Part shown: piece after piece, positions 23,901 through 34,100 of the stretch
Position numbering within the stretch: the first letter of the stretch is position 1
Layout: each line of letters starts with the position of its first letter
Assembly (NCBI RefSeq): GCF_000224145.3
Contig: NC_020172.2
Coordinates: 4,679,961-4,743,960 of the forward strand
Reading direction: 5' to 3'
Length of the DNA stretch: 64,000 nucleotides
Source: Ciona intestinalis
Lineage: Eukaryota > Chordata > Ascidiacea > Phlebobranchia > Cionidae
Translations under genes and position numbers: made by a program
Notes under the pieces: model-generated
Databases searched by the model: none
What the model saw: the letters and a program-made list of their open reading frames with translations, nothing else
Told to the model about the DNA's origin: nothing

Positions 23901-26900
23901 TAAGGGGTTAATGGGTTAATATATTCCAATTGGTTTAATTAATGATATAGTTTAAATAATTTTACCCGATTCTCCACATGCACAATACCCCGCTCTTTGT
24001 GCACCTCCCCAGTAACCTATTTCATTTCCGCTTCTGCTAGTCCATGAGCTTGAAGGTCCATGTACTGGATGGAGCATGTATGATTCAATACATCGGTACT
24101 AATAAATAAATGTAACTTGCATTATCCTTGCGTGGCCGAAAAACGATAGTCGTTATAACACAGGTGTTCTGTTTCATACACTGCCAGCTTACGAGGTACC
24201 ATGTATGTTACTTTGTCGGTGATTATTTTTTGAAAGTTTTCTTTTTTTTATGTATGGCTGATAATTTGTACAAACCATTAGTGACCACTGGTTTGCACCA
24301 TAAATATTTTTTGCCTAAGCAATAATACCTTCTACAGAAAGTATTATTTGAGAGAATGGAATACATTTGGTATAAAAAAATATGCAATACCTGAAATATA
24401 ATTTGATTCAAAATATTGTATAAAGAGATAGAATTTTACATACTGATAACTTGTACCTTAATAAATTGTCGGCAGTGTAGAGAAGCATTTATCATGGCTG
24501 TAATTTGCTCAATAGTAGCTTCATATTGCACAGATCTCCTGTAACATTTGTGTGGGTTGCATGAGGAAATTTTTTCCTCATTTAATGCATCATGGCCAAT
24601 AATTGTTGCTAAAAACACTTGTTTTAGTTTTGTTGCAGCCTTCACGGTAGTTTTATTTAGTACTTGCTATTCCAGAGAAGTTGCAATTCGCGGATAAAGG
24701 TAGAACTTTTGTTGGGCTTGGATGAATAAGGTAGTCTCCATTCTGAGGGTTAAACCCAGGAATTCCAGTAAGATAGCTGCATGTCTTTGGTGCTGGTTAA
24801 ATCAAAAATTAAATTTTGTGATAATGAATGTATGAATGTAACTTGCTTTATCCTCGCGTGGCCAGAAATGACAGTCGTTATAATGAGGGTGTTCTGTTCC
24901 ATACACCTCGTGCTAGAGTTAGTATGTATGTAACTTTGTAGGTAATGTTCTTCTTTATTTTTTGTGTTGTATTGTATGGCTGACCATTTAGCGACCCATT
25001 AGTCACCAATGGGTTAGAGCAATTGCCGTTAAATTTTTTGCTTAAAGACACTTATGCTCACAATGGTAGCAGCAGTGAGTCTTAAACCTACAACCTATGG
25101 GTTGGCTGGAGGCAGTCGTGCTAACAACTGTGCCATGGTGCCAAGTTAACCAACTTTTACTGTGCATACATACTTAAAAGGTTCTTTAGTTCTGGTAGTC
25201 GACTTAAAAGATCATTTCTTAGTCCTGGTACACCTCTGTCACCCTGATTATACAAACAATATACAGTACGTCAGCATTATTCATTTTGTATTGAGTGTCA
25301 TTTTACCCTGATAAAGACGACCTGAGTAGGACACCGTAACATCAGTTAGCCAAATTTTTTGCCGGATGAGATTTAATACAAATATAAATATAAATAAGGC
25401 TGCAATGTTACATAATGTTACATAATAAACAGTCTCATTAAAATAAAATTCCACAATTAAACATGGCATACAAGTAAATGGGAATAAATAACCTACCTTA
25501 GGTCCAGTTTGCCCAATAGGACCTTTTTTTCCTGGACGCCCCGGAGGCCCACGGGCTTGTGTAGATGATGTATTTAAACCATCTGCCCTTGTGATTCCAT
25601 AATAGTTATTAATTGTGTAGCCTTTACACCTGTTGTCTTGACCACCCACCGACCAGATAATGCAGCTGCATATTTGTAAACTTATCACCAAAGTTGTAAC
25701 ATAAAACTTCATATTTTCTGCTTTAAAACTCTGTTATTACTGCAGACAAACTAAGTATGTGCCAAACTGAATTCACTCAACTATTCAGACGAATATCCAT
25801 TTATCAAATGTACTCCGGAAATGAGACCATTTGTTAGGTGTGCTCCGGAAATGTTACTGTGTGACGTAACTTGTTTACCACTCCTCAAGGATTTCTCTCT
25901 TGACTATCGAGAAAGATTTCAAGCTTGTGGCATTTTAGTTTTGTTCTTTTTATAACAGGGACGCAGTAGGCCATGGATGTTGTACCTTTTTTAGTTTTAC
26001 TGTAATAAATAACTGTATAGTAGGGTGGGGGAAGATGGGACACCTTTAGCACATAATAAATATCCTAATCGTGTTTTAAAATACTTTGAATGTTCTTTGT
26101 TTACTACCAAATGGGACAAAAGAAAACAGAATGAAAAAGTGTCCCATCTTCCCCCACCCTACTATGTGTTTAAGATCTTATTTGGAATAGTATAAATGTA
26201 ACTTGCTTTATCCTCGCATGGCTGGATACACAGTATACTAATACTGACAAAATACACACAAACAAAATGTTTCTTTACAAATTAAGTATTTCACAGCAAA
26301 GAACGAAATTTAAAAGAATCCCTGAGAGTGAATGCATTGGTGTTTCATAATGGCTCGGTACAATGGCTTCCTCCTGCTATTTATAAAACATCGTGCACCA
26401 TGGATGTAAGCATTTAAGACATGTTCATACAAGTTAAATTGTTCAAGCATTTCCTTGGGCAAGATACCTAACCAAAATTACTTTAACCCAGTGTTTCTAA
26501 TATGGGGACTAAAAAGGCCAAAAAGAAAAGTTTGTACAAACTTATATTTTCTCTTGAATTTAATTTTAGTACATGACAATATAATTGTGGTGTAACTAGA
26601 ATTCTATTGTATAAAATAAAGTTAACCCCGTGTGAGTGTTTCCACCATCGCAGAATGATTTACAGATAGTTATTTTGTGTAGGATTTAATCTTTCATTTT
26701 AATATTTTTAATGATTCTTGTATAATTTAGGTGCAACAGCAACACCATTAACATTCTTTCCCACCTGTTTTATCAATAGCATGTTTTAATACCCGTTGTT
26801 TTGCTGTTGATTCCCTTTACTTTATTTTTTAAATAACATGATCTTCGCTATCAGTTTAAAAAATAAAAATAAAAATTATGTTATAAATCTTAACAGGTGA

Positions 26901-29900
26901 CTCTCTTCCCATTTGATTGGCAGAATTGTTCAATGGTGTTCCGCTCCGCTGATCACGACCAATCAGAAATGATATTTGGTTTAAGCTATGGAAGTTCAAT
27001 ATGGGTTGACAAACATGGTGAATATACATACTGAATATGTAAACCAAGAGATTTAGCATTATACTTGTAATTCTACGAGTGAAAGTGTGAAACAAGACCA
27101 CAAACATAATACTTGTTTTTTTCTTTTCTACTTTAGACGATAGCATGTAATAGGATGGGGGAGGATAGGACACACTTTCATTCTATTTTTTCATCCCATC
27201 AGATTGTAGGCAAAAAAAACATTCAAATAATTATAAAACCATATCTTAACGAATCTCATAGACCGTTGTTAATTGTTTAAAACACAATCAGGATGTAGAA
27301 GTATTGTGTGCCGATGGTGCCCGTCGACCCCCACCTTATATTTATATATACTACAATTGGTTGGACTTGATTTTTGTCTGTTAGAATTTCCTATCACCAA
27401 AACCTTACTGTACTTTTTTTTGTCAGTTTACATTAAAAATGGAGAGTGGGTCCTTTATCAAAAGCCTGCATATGTGGTTGAAAAGAAAAGCGATGAACAG
27501 TTCCAAGAAGTTTGGTTTACTGTCATTCTTTGTAGGAAACCTCAGTTCTATGTTCTCAATATGCTGTTGCCTTGTGTTATGATATCAATCCTTTCATGCT
27601 TTGTTTTTCATTTGCCTGTTGTTGCAGGTAAGTGTATTATATTCTATTGTGGGTGGGTGAGGTCTCACAGCTTGGCACACATTGGGTCACAGGATTTAGG
27701 CCAGGAATTGCTCCTTACTTCAACATACACTTTATTTCTTCTTTGCAACGTGCGCATTCTGTTTTTTGTAGGTGAGGTCATGCAATGTGGCACGACATGG
27801 GTCCTACAATTTAGGCCAGGACTGGCTCATTACCCCAATTAGTAACCCATTATTAGTAACAACATACCAATTGAGTAATAAAATGCTGTTTTGTAAATAA
27901 AGTGTGAGCAGTTAGGTACATTATAAAATCTTTATAAGACCCAAGATGTAATTATTTATGTTTTTGTTTCTTTTTTGTCATTGTTAATATTTTTATTAGG
28001 TGAAAAGATTGGTTTATCGATATCTCTTCTACTGGGTGACACAATTTTTGTGTTTTTGTTCGCACAAAGAATGCCTTCTACTGCTCTTACTGTACCGCAT
28101 GTTGCCACGTACTTGTTGTTTTCAATGATTCTCCTATTTCTTTCTATTTTCTGTTGGTGAGTATTTTCAATGTTTTTTTTTTGTTTCTTTTTATTTAATG
28201 TTGGTGAGTATTTTCAATGTTTTTTTTTGTTTCTTTTTATTTAATGTTGGTGAGTATTTTCAATGTTTTTTTTTGTTTCTTTTTATTTAATGTTGGTGAG
28301 TATTTTCAATGTTTATTTTTGTTTCTTTTTATTTAATGTTGGTGAGTATTTTCAATGTTTTTCTTATTGTTTCTTTTTATTTAATGTTGGTGAGTATGTC
28401 TACTCTGTAGCGTTTTTGATATTTGTTAGCCTTAAAACCATTACAATTTTTTTACGTTTTAGAAAGTATAATAGCAATAGTTTTATGTTTTAAAAAAAAG
28501 AATAATTTAAAGTTTTCAAAAGTTTAATAGTAATTTTTTTTTTTTAATTTTTCAAAAAAGATGTTTTTAACAATTTTAAAAGTTTAATAATAATTTAAAG
28601 TTTTGAAAATTAGTTATAATTTTACATTTTTAAAACTTTAATAATCCGTTTTTAAACCAACTTCATTGTTTTACCCAGTGTTGTGGTCTACAACTTTCAC
28701 TTTCGTTCCAATGTTACCCACGAGATGCCACGGGTTTGGAAGTGGTTGTTTTTTGATAAATTTGCACCTTTACTTGGATTGCAGCAGCCACACCGTAAAG
28801 AAAAAGTGCAAAGCAACAAATTTGCAGAAACAAGTAAATTTTAACATATTATTTCGTCTGAGGGTGTAACGATCACGCCTTTTATCCAAAACATTATTTC
28901 TTTCTCTTTTATCAATAAGCGTGTTTTAACAACTGTTGTTTTACCGTTATTACCTGTCTTTTCGCTTTTGTCAACTCTCTTGTTCTTCGGTATCGTGACC
29001 GAAGAGACGAAATAAATTTCAATTATTTATTCATTCATATTTATTTGTGTGGGGTGCTAGGAAAGTTATGGTGCACTTACATGTTTATTACCAAACATGT
29101 TGTACTATAGAATCCAAGAGGTAAATATGAATGGCAATTATAAATGATATTGAATGTGACCTCCGCTAACATCAATACTGTCTTGGACCATGAAGGTCTT
29201 TCCCACACTTTTTATCCATGGCGTGTTTTGTTAACAACCATCATTTAGCTGTTAATTCCCTTCTTTCTTTAAATAACATTACCCCAGCTAGTGCTTTTAA
29301 AGATATAAACAACAAATTACATTATGTTTGTTTAGGCAGCAGTCGGAATGATTTCATAGCCAAAACAATTTCGCAGAATTATATGATGCAAAAGTCACCA
29401 AGTGAGCAGATGTACCTGACACAGGTGCCTTTAAATGTTGCTTAATAATAATATCTTCTATTTGTCTTTTTTATTATGGCATAGAATATGGGAGAATATT
29501 TAAATCGAAAGGACAAAATATAGCAATAAAACCTACAGTTAAAAACATATTTACACCTACTTGGTAGAAAAAGGCGTGAATGACCAAAAGAGTTTATATA
29601 TAGACCATTTAATTGACACCTTTTCTCACACTTTTTATCCATAACATGTTTTAACTGTTGTTTTGCTGTCAATTCCCTTCTCCTAGTTTTTTTAAATAAC
29701 CAATTTGGGGGGGGTTTTTGAATGTATAAATAAAAATTATATTATGTACAAAAATTTCACTTATGACTTACCAACTATTGTCACTTGTTTATGTTTAGTT
29801 CTGCCATTTTATTTGTTAACAGGCTCCACTATACGGATTTAGATCAAGACAAAAAAGACTTGTAGATATAAATGGTGGATTGTCTGCAATTCCTATTGCT

Positions 29901-30474
29901 ATAAAACCAGTGTCAGAGTCGGTTAAAACAGCTTTGCGAGAAACTGAAAATGTGACCGCCCACTTTAAAAAAATAAAAGCTCAACGAAGGGTAAAATTTT
30001 TTTATTTTTTTGTAATTTAACTTTGTACTTTAAGATGTGCCAAGCTACTGTACAACACATTTGGATAGCTTGCCTGCCTCTAACGCAGAGGTTTTGGGTT
30101 CAAGGCTCGTCGATGCTACTATTGTGGGCATTTGTGCCCTTGGGCAAGACACTTAACTACATTTGCTCCAACCCAGTGGTCGCTGTTGGGAGTAAAGCAC
30201 ACCAAATAATTTAATTTGTGGTAATCCGGAAGTGGGCACGAGGTGTATGAATTGATGTATACCGTTGACATAACTGTACTGCTCACATTTAAATTCCCTT
30301 TTTTTGCAGGCAAGGCATGATTGGATTTATTTTGCCTTCATTCTCGACAGACTATTGATGTGGTTGTACATGTTTGCGTTTGTGGTTGGTTCGCTGAGTT
30401 TTGTTGTGCTTGTGGCAACTGAAAATTATCCTGAGAATATTGTGGCAGCTGAAAATGATATGAAAGATCTGTGA
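20920..30474 (+). CDS. Nicotinic acetylcholine receptor subunit, non-alpha, muscle beta/gamma/delta/epsilon-like
   Basis: Twelve exons: 20920-20941 (tentative), 21544-21650, 22579-22650, 22873-23027, 26297-26405, 26897-27017, 27427-27627, 28000-28156, 28679-28833, 29336-29424, 29823-29990 and 30310-30474. Together they give 506 residues in one frame. There is a signal peptide, the ligand-binding domain with Cys-loop C152-C166 (FPFDWQNC), RRKPQFY-like CRKPQFYVLNM leading to M1, then M2 (EKIGLSISLLLGD), M3, a cytoplasmic loop and M4 with a short tail. The vicinal cysteine pair of alpha subunits is absent before M1, so this is a complementary, non-alpha subunit of a cation channel. FPFDWQNC and the M3-side CCVVVYNFHFRSN pattern fit the muscle gamma/delta/epsilon branch. 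M2 has Asp at 11' (D276), where vertebrate muscle paralogues have Gln. Exon 1 was chosen because MSLLWCE ends in the needed phase at a GT donor; that is its only support. The intron 23028-26296 hosts a gene on the other strand. Confidence 0.9.
21018..21213 (+). mobile_element. MITE, full length, in the first intron of the plus-strand receptor gene
   Basis: The ends are TATAGTAGGGTGGGGAAAGA and CTTCCCCTACCCTACTATA. Confidence 0.85.
21684..21990 (-). mobile_element. tRNA-headed SINE, near complete
   Basis: On the minus strand it opens with GGCGCCGTGGCGTAGTGGTT (A box) and a GGGTTCAAGGC B box, then TGTGGGCGTATGTGTCCTTG. It ends in the body that contains TAACTCGTAAGCTGGCACGA and a GAATGAATG-type tail. 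Confidence 0.8.
22010..22168 (-). mobile_element. SINE 3' body, doubled
   Basis: Two body fragments with TTGTTCTGTTTAATATACAC and CTCGCGTGGCCGGAAAACAG lie directly beside the copy at 21684-21990. Confidence 0.65.
22311..22488. mobile_element. Second MITE-like family, opposite orientation
   Basis: TCTACTGAAGAATCCCCCGT to AATATTCTTCATTAGTGTC, in a receptor intron. Confidence 0.65.
22700..22772 (+). mobile_element. MITE left fragment
   Basis: It begins TATGGTAGGGTGGGGAAAAT and reaches the CCCATTTGGTAGT core. Confidence 0.7.
23563..25712 (-). CDS. Secreted short-collagen plus fibrinogen-like (CNTNAP-type) protein
   Basis: Six minus-strand exons: 25712-25497, 25243-25174, 24792-24664, 24608-24457, 24098-23966 and 23750-23563. 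Phases agree and give 295 residues. Residues 1-24 are a signal peptide (MKFYVTTLVISLQICSCIIW). Residues 55-83 hold a short Gly-X-Y run (GPPGRPGKKGPIGQTGPK then GDRGVPG). The rest matches the fibrinogen-related domain of contactin-associated proteins and fibrinogen-like collagens. Markers are GDYLIHPS, the C-N-F segment, ATIEQITAMINASLHC, YWGGAQRAGYCACG, TCVDPTFKCNCD, GYITDKELLPVTGMAFGD and a final LGPLECWG. The intron between the third and fourth exons is only 55 bases. The collagen stretch is far shorter than in ordinary collagens. It lies wholly within an intron of the nicotinic receptor gene on the opposite strand. It is probably an extracellular oligomeric lectin or matrix protein; that role is inferred. 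Confidence 0.82.
24105..24300 (-). mobile_element. SINE 3' body fragment
   Basis: TGTAACTTGCATTATCCTTG through TGGCTGATAATTTGTACAAA. It lies in an intron of the nested collagen/fibrinogen-like gene. Confidence 0.65.
24826..25145 (-). mobile_element. tRNA-headed SINE, complete but diverged
   Basis: The head (GGCACCATGGCACAGTTGTT on the minus strand) and the tail (GAATGTATGAATGTAACTTG on the plus strand) are both recognisable. Confidence 0.7.
26016..26165 (-). mobile_element. MITE, complete ends, about 150 bp
   Basis: Both termini are near consensus, with an internal deletion relative to the 190-bp form. Confidence 0.85.
27148..27345 (+). mobile_element. MITE, full length, diverged
   Basis: It runs from TAATAGGATGGGGGAGGATA to CCCGTCGACCCCCACCTTA, in a receptor intron. 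Confidence 0.75.
27648..27838 (+). repeat. Two copies of a GTGAGGTCTCACAGCTTGGC-type interspersed repeat
   Basis: GGTGAGGTCTCACAGCTTGG, then GGATTTAGGCCAGGAATTGC, occurs twice here. Related pieces lie near 3786, 14560, 15350, 30487, 31926, 32850 and 33045. At 33045 the unit runs on into AAGTGTCTTGCCCAATGACA, which suggests it is another module of the SINE. Confidence 0.6.
28150..28400 (+). repeat. 46-47-bp minisatellite carrying copies of a 5' splice site
   Basis: Starting at the end of the M2-M3 exon, about six tandem units repeat TGTTGGTGAGTATTTTCAAT followed by a T-rich stretch with TTTCTTTTTATTT. Each unit contains the same TTG|GTGAGT donor context as the real exon end at 28156. Copies lie near 28203, 28249, 28295, 28341 and 28389. 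Use of any downstream donor would read into an immediate in-frame stop after Cys-Trp. Confidence 0.85.
30040..30260 (+). mobile_element. tRNA-headed SINE, 3'-truncated
   Basis: It contains GCCTGCCTCTAACGCAGAGG, the B box GGGTTCAAGGC and GGCACGAGGTGTATGAATTG. It lies in the last intron of the plus-strand receptor gene. Confidence 0.7.
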
Positions 30475-31156
30475 TTGTATTCCATGTGGTAGATCCAGCA
30501 GCGTGGCATGGGTCATGGGATTTAGACCAGGATTGGCCAAGTATCATAACTTGAACAACATTTATTACATGTGATGTATTCTTTACTAAAAACAGAATAT
30601 TAATATTTTTTCAGCTTGCTCTAAAGTCCAAAATTTATCCAACAGTTTATAATAGTACTTGATAGTTTGGTACACATTAGCTAAGATCATAAAATCACAA
30701 ATTAAATTGGGTATATTTACTCAAGAGGAGGAATTAAAACCATAACAAAAGTACTATAAGAATAACAAATAAAAAGCGTGTTTGCTAAGTTCAATATATT
30801 TCTATTTTTCATTTCGTGCTTATTGTTAAAAAATATATCCAAGATACAAAAAAAACTGTGACAAAAACTGTTCGAGACAAAATGTCCACAACAGAACAGA
30901 ACGTAGCTTTAGTGTTAAATTAAGGTGTCTTGGAGAATGAAGCTTTAGTGTGAAAGTAAGATTAAGGTGCCTTGGATGTTAGAGACAAAATATGGATGAC
31001 AACCAGAACATAGAAAAGATTTCAATGTTTGTCGCGTACATTTTGTTTACCTCGAGAAGATCTGCATATTACGGAAAGATATCAAACGATGCTAGGGTTC
31101 AAACTTTTTTTTCCGAACATGTTTCATCAATGTTTGTTACTGTTTTATAATTTTGT
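30475..31156. other. Convergent intergenic spacer between the two receptor genes
   Basis: It contains the 3' UTRs of both genes, plus a short SINE-body repeat at 30487-30545. A near-repeated motif (TAGTGTGAAAGTAAGATTAA and TAGTGTTAAATTAAGGTG, each followed by GGTGYCTTGGA) occurs around 30910-30975. Confidence 0.45.
30768..30773 (+). promoter_or_regulatory. Candidate polyadenylation signal of the plus-strand receptor gene
   Basis: AATAAA occurs about 290 bases after the stop at 30474, before the convergent neighbour ends at 31157. Confidence 0.4.
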
Positions 31157-34100
31157 TTAATTTAATTTTTCAGGGTAATACGCGAACTTTGTCTGCAGGA
31201 AAAAGAACAAAGTCCCAAGTGTGAAAGTGGCAAGGTAAACCCAGAGCAGCAAGCGATCCAAAATCAATGCAACGTAGCCCCAGTCATCTTGTGACTAGAA
31301 ATAAGTTGTTATATTAGTTAGTAAGTGTGAAATGATTAAATAAAATGAAATTTCTTTTTTGAAACTGGCGGTACCATTAGATCACATTAGACATTCCTAC
31401 GAATTTAAACAAATTATTTTATAGGATATCTAATTTATCACTTATTCTGCTATTTGAATACAGTAACGAAGATCAGATTAGTTTAAAACAGCGAATAGAA
31501 GGAAATTAGCAGAAAAAAAAAAATTTTTAAGTTAAACTTCTAATTGAAACAAAAGTGTGCGTAAAGAAAGTAGTTTTCTTTTTACCTGTCCCATTTCATT
31601 TTCCTCCTTTTTCTGATTAGCAATGTAGTCAATAGAGTCTGCAGCTGGCTGGAAACCTTTAGGCAGTTTTTTGAACGAAGGCGGAACGAAGCTTCCATTT
31701 TCCGGCGCCGCAACATTGATTCCAGTCATCCCGTATTCATTCAAGTAGTGCCGTGCACGAAACCCCAAACGGCTCGCCTAAAATATTAAGTCTGTATATT
31801 TTTGGGTATATTTACTAAACCCTAGAATATATGTGTGAGTGTGTGACATTGTGATGATGTCACATACTGTTTTCAAAACACTTCGAAATCGAAAATGCAA
31901 TTGACCAAATGCAACTTATTTTATATGGAGGAGGTCTCGCAGCCTGGCACACCTTGGGTCATAGAATTTAGGCCAGGATTGGCCCATCACCCATTTATTT
32001 AACAGTATTAATGTTATTTAATCCCACCCTAAAATATTTAAAGCACATTTTACAATTAAACCATGTTTTAAGCAACTGGTACCTGATGGTCAAATAGAAT
32101 CTCGCTTGGAGGTTTCCACTCTGACCTTTGTTTCATTGCCTTCCTTGTGCTTACTGAGCTACATCGCCGCGGTCGAGCAGCTAAACACGAAAATATAAAC
32201 ATGTAATTGTTTATGGTTAGGTCACACTTTTTTGGCCGATTAAATGTAAATATATATGTAAGCGAGTTTTGACTGTAATTGTAGCCTGTCTTTTCGTTTT
32301 AACTGAATTTTTGTTACAGTAATCGAAGAGATAAACTTATAGTAGGGTGGGGTAAAATGGGACAATTTTATTCTCTTTTCTTGAACCCATTTGCCAGTAA
32401 ACAAAGAATGTTTACAGAGTTATATAACCATAGCCCCACGTCTCTAAAAGACTGTCGTTAATTGTTTAAAACAAAATCGGAAAATATGGGTTTTGGGTGC
32501 TCACAGTATCCCATTTTACCCCACAGTACTATACAGTACATTGTTTATGTGCAGGTATATTAAACACTATATTATTATTGTTGTACATATGGAGAAATAC
32601 AAACAGACTTACAACATGCGCCAGATTCTTCTTCTGAAGGTCGTTCAACCTTTAGCAGGGGAGCTAACTTCTCCATAAATATCCAAACAATCCAGTCCGG
32701 CATTGAATGTGTTGTGTTCGATCGATAATGTACGTTACACACCACGACACTGTATGGGAATAATATTAGGCTTATTTGCAAAATAGTTATAGATGTAAAA
32801 TAAAAGTCTTGAAACTATTTTACCTTCATTTAAAAGTTTAACTTTACGTGGGTAAGGTCCCATCGCAAGGCAAGCTATGGGACCTGGGATTTAGGCTAGA
32901 GTTGGCCAAATTAACACATCAAACAATATCCCTTAAACAATAGTTGGGAGTATGTGTTATTATTCCATATGGTTTGTTGTTGAAAAGGGAGGAATAGTTT
33001 TAACGTTTGATTTTATTTGAATACGTTTGTGTCTGTTAGTGGCATGCCATGGGACCTGAGATTTAGGGCAGAGTTGGCCCGATATCCAAATGTAAAGTGT
33101 CTTGCCCAATGACATATACACCTACCCCAATATTGAAATGTTACCTGCATATTACACTGATGATGACCAGGATCATTACAAAGAGGAGATAACCAGCAAT
33201 CAGAGGAACAGCGAGGGAGGTTTCCGGCATCCTCTGTGCGATAAGGAAGAGGAACACAGTCTCACCAAGTAGAATGGAAATAGATAAAGTCATCTTTTCG
33301 CCTGTGAGTGAATGAATGTAACTTGTTAATTATTATAAGTAACTGTTGCTGCCATGCATATTTAAAGTTTCATTTCACCCTTATAAAGACAAGCTAAATA
33401 GAATAGAATGAATGAATGTAACTTGCGTTATCCTCGCGTGGCCGGAAAACGACAGTTGTTATAACGTGTTCTGTTTCATACACCTCGTGCTAGCTTACGA
33501 GTTACCATGTATGTTACTTTGTGTGTGATTTTTGGGGGGATTTTGTTTTCTTTTTGAGTAATGTTATAAATGTTTTTATATATATAGTAATAGTACTGTG
33601 GGGTAAGATGTGAATAATGATTACTTTTTTATAGTTTAATTGAAAAGAATGAAATTTTTAGTAAAATAACAAAATTTACTGTGGAGTAAGATGGGTTACC
33701 GTTAGCACATTAATCTCATGTTTCCTGATCGTGTTTTGAACAAATAACAACGATATTCCATAGTAGCGGGGCTAAGGTTATATAGTTCTGTAAATTTTCT
33801 TTGTTTACAACCAAATGGGGACTGCTATACCCAAATTCATTAGAGTTAGACATTAGAAAGCAGAAAAAATTGAAACATACGTACATGATATTGAAGGTAG
33901 ATAGAAGACGAAACAAGAAAGCGAAGACATCAAAATACATGGAATAATGAGGTTTATGATGTAAAACTGGGGCTTTCTTCGGATGATGAAATAAAACGTG
34001 ATATCTTGGTAGGTTTTATCATTTTCGTTGGAATTTATTTTGACCGGTCTTTGCAGGATGTCCCATTCCCCGTTTGATTGAAAAGCTACAAAGTAATTTA

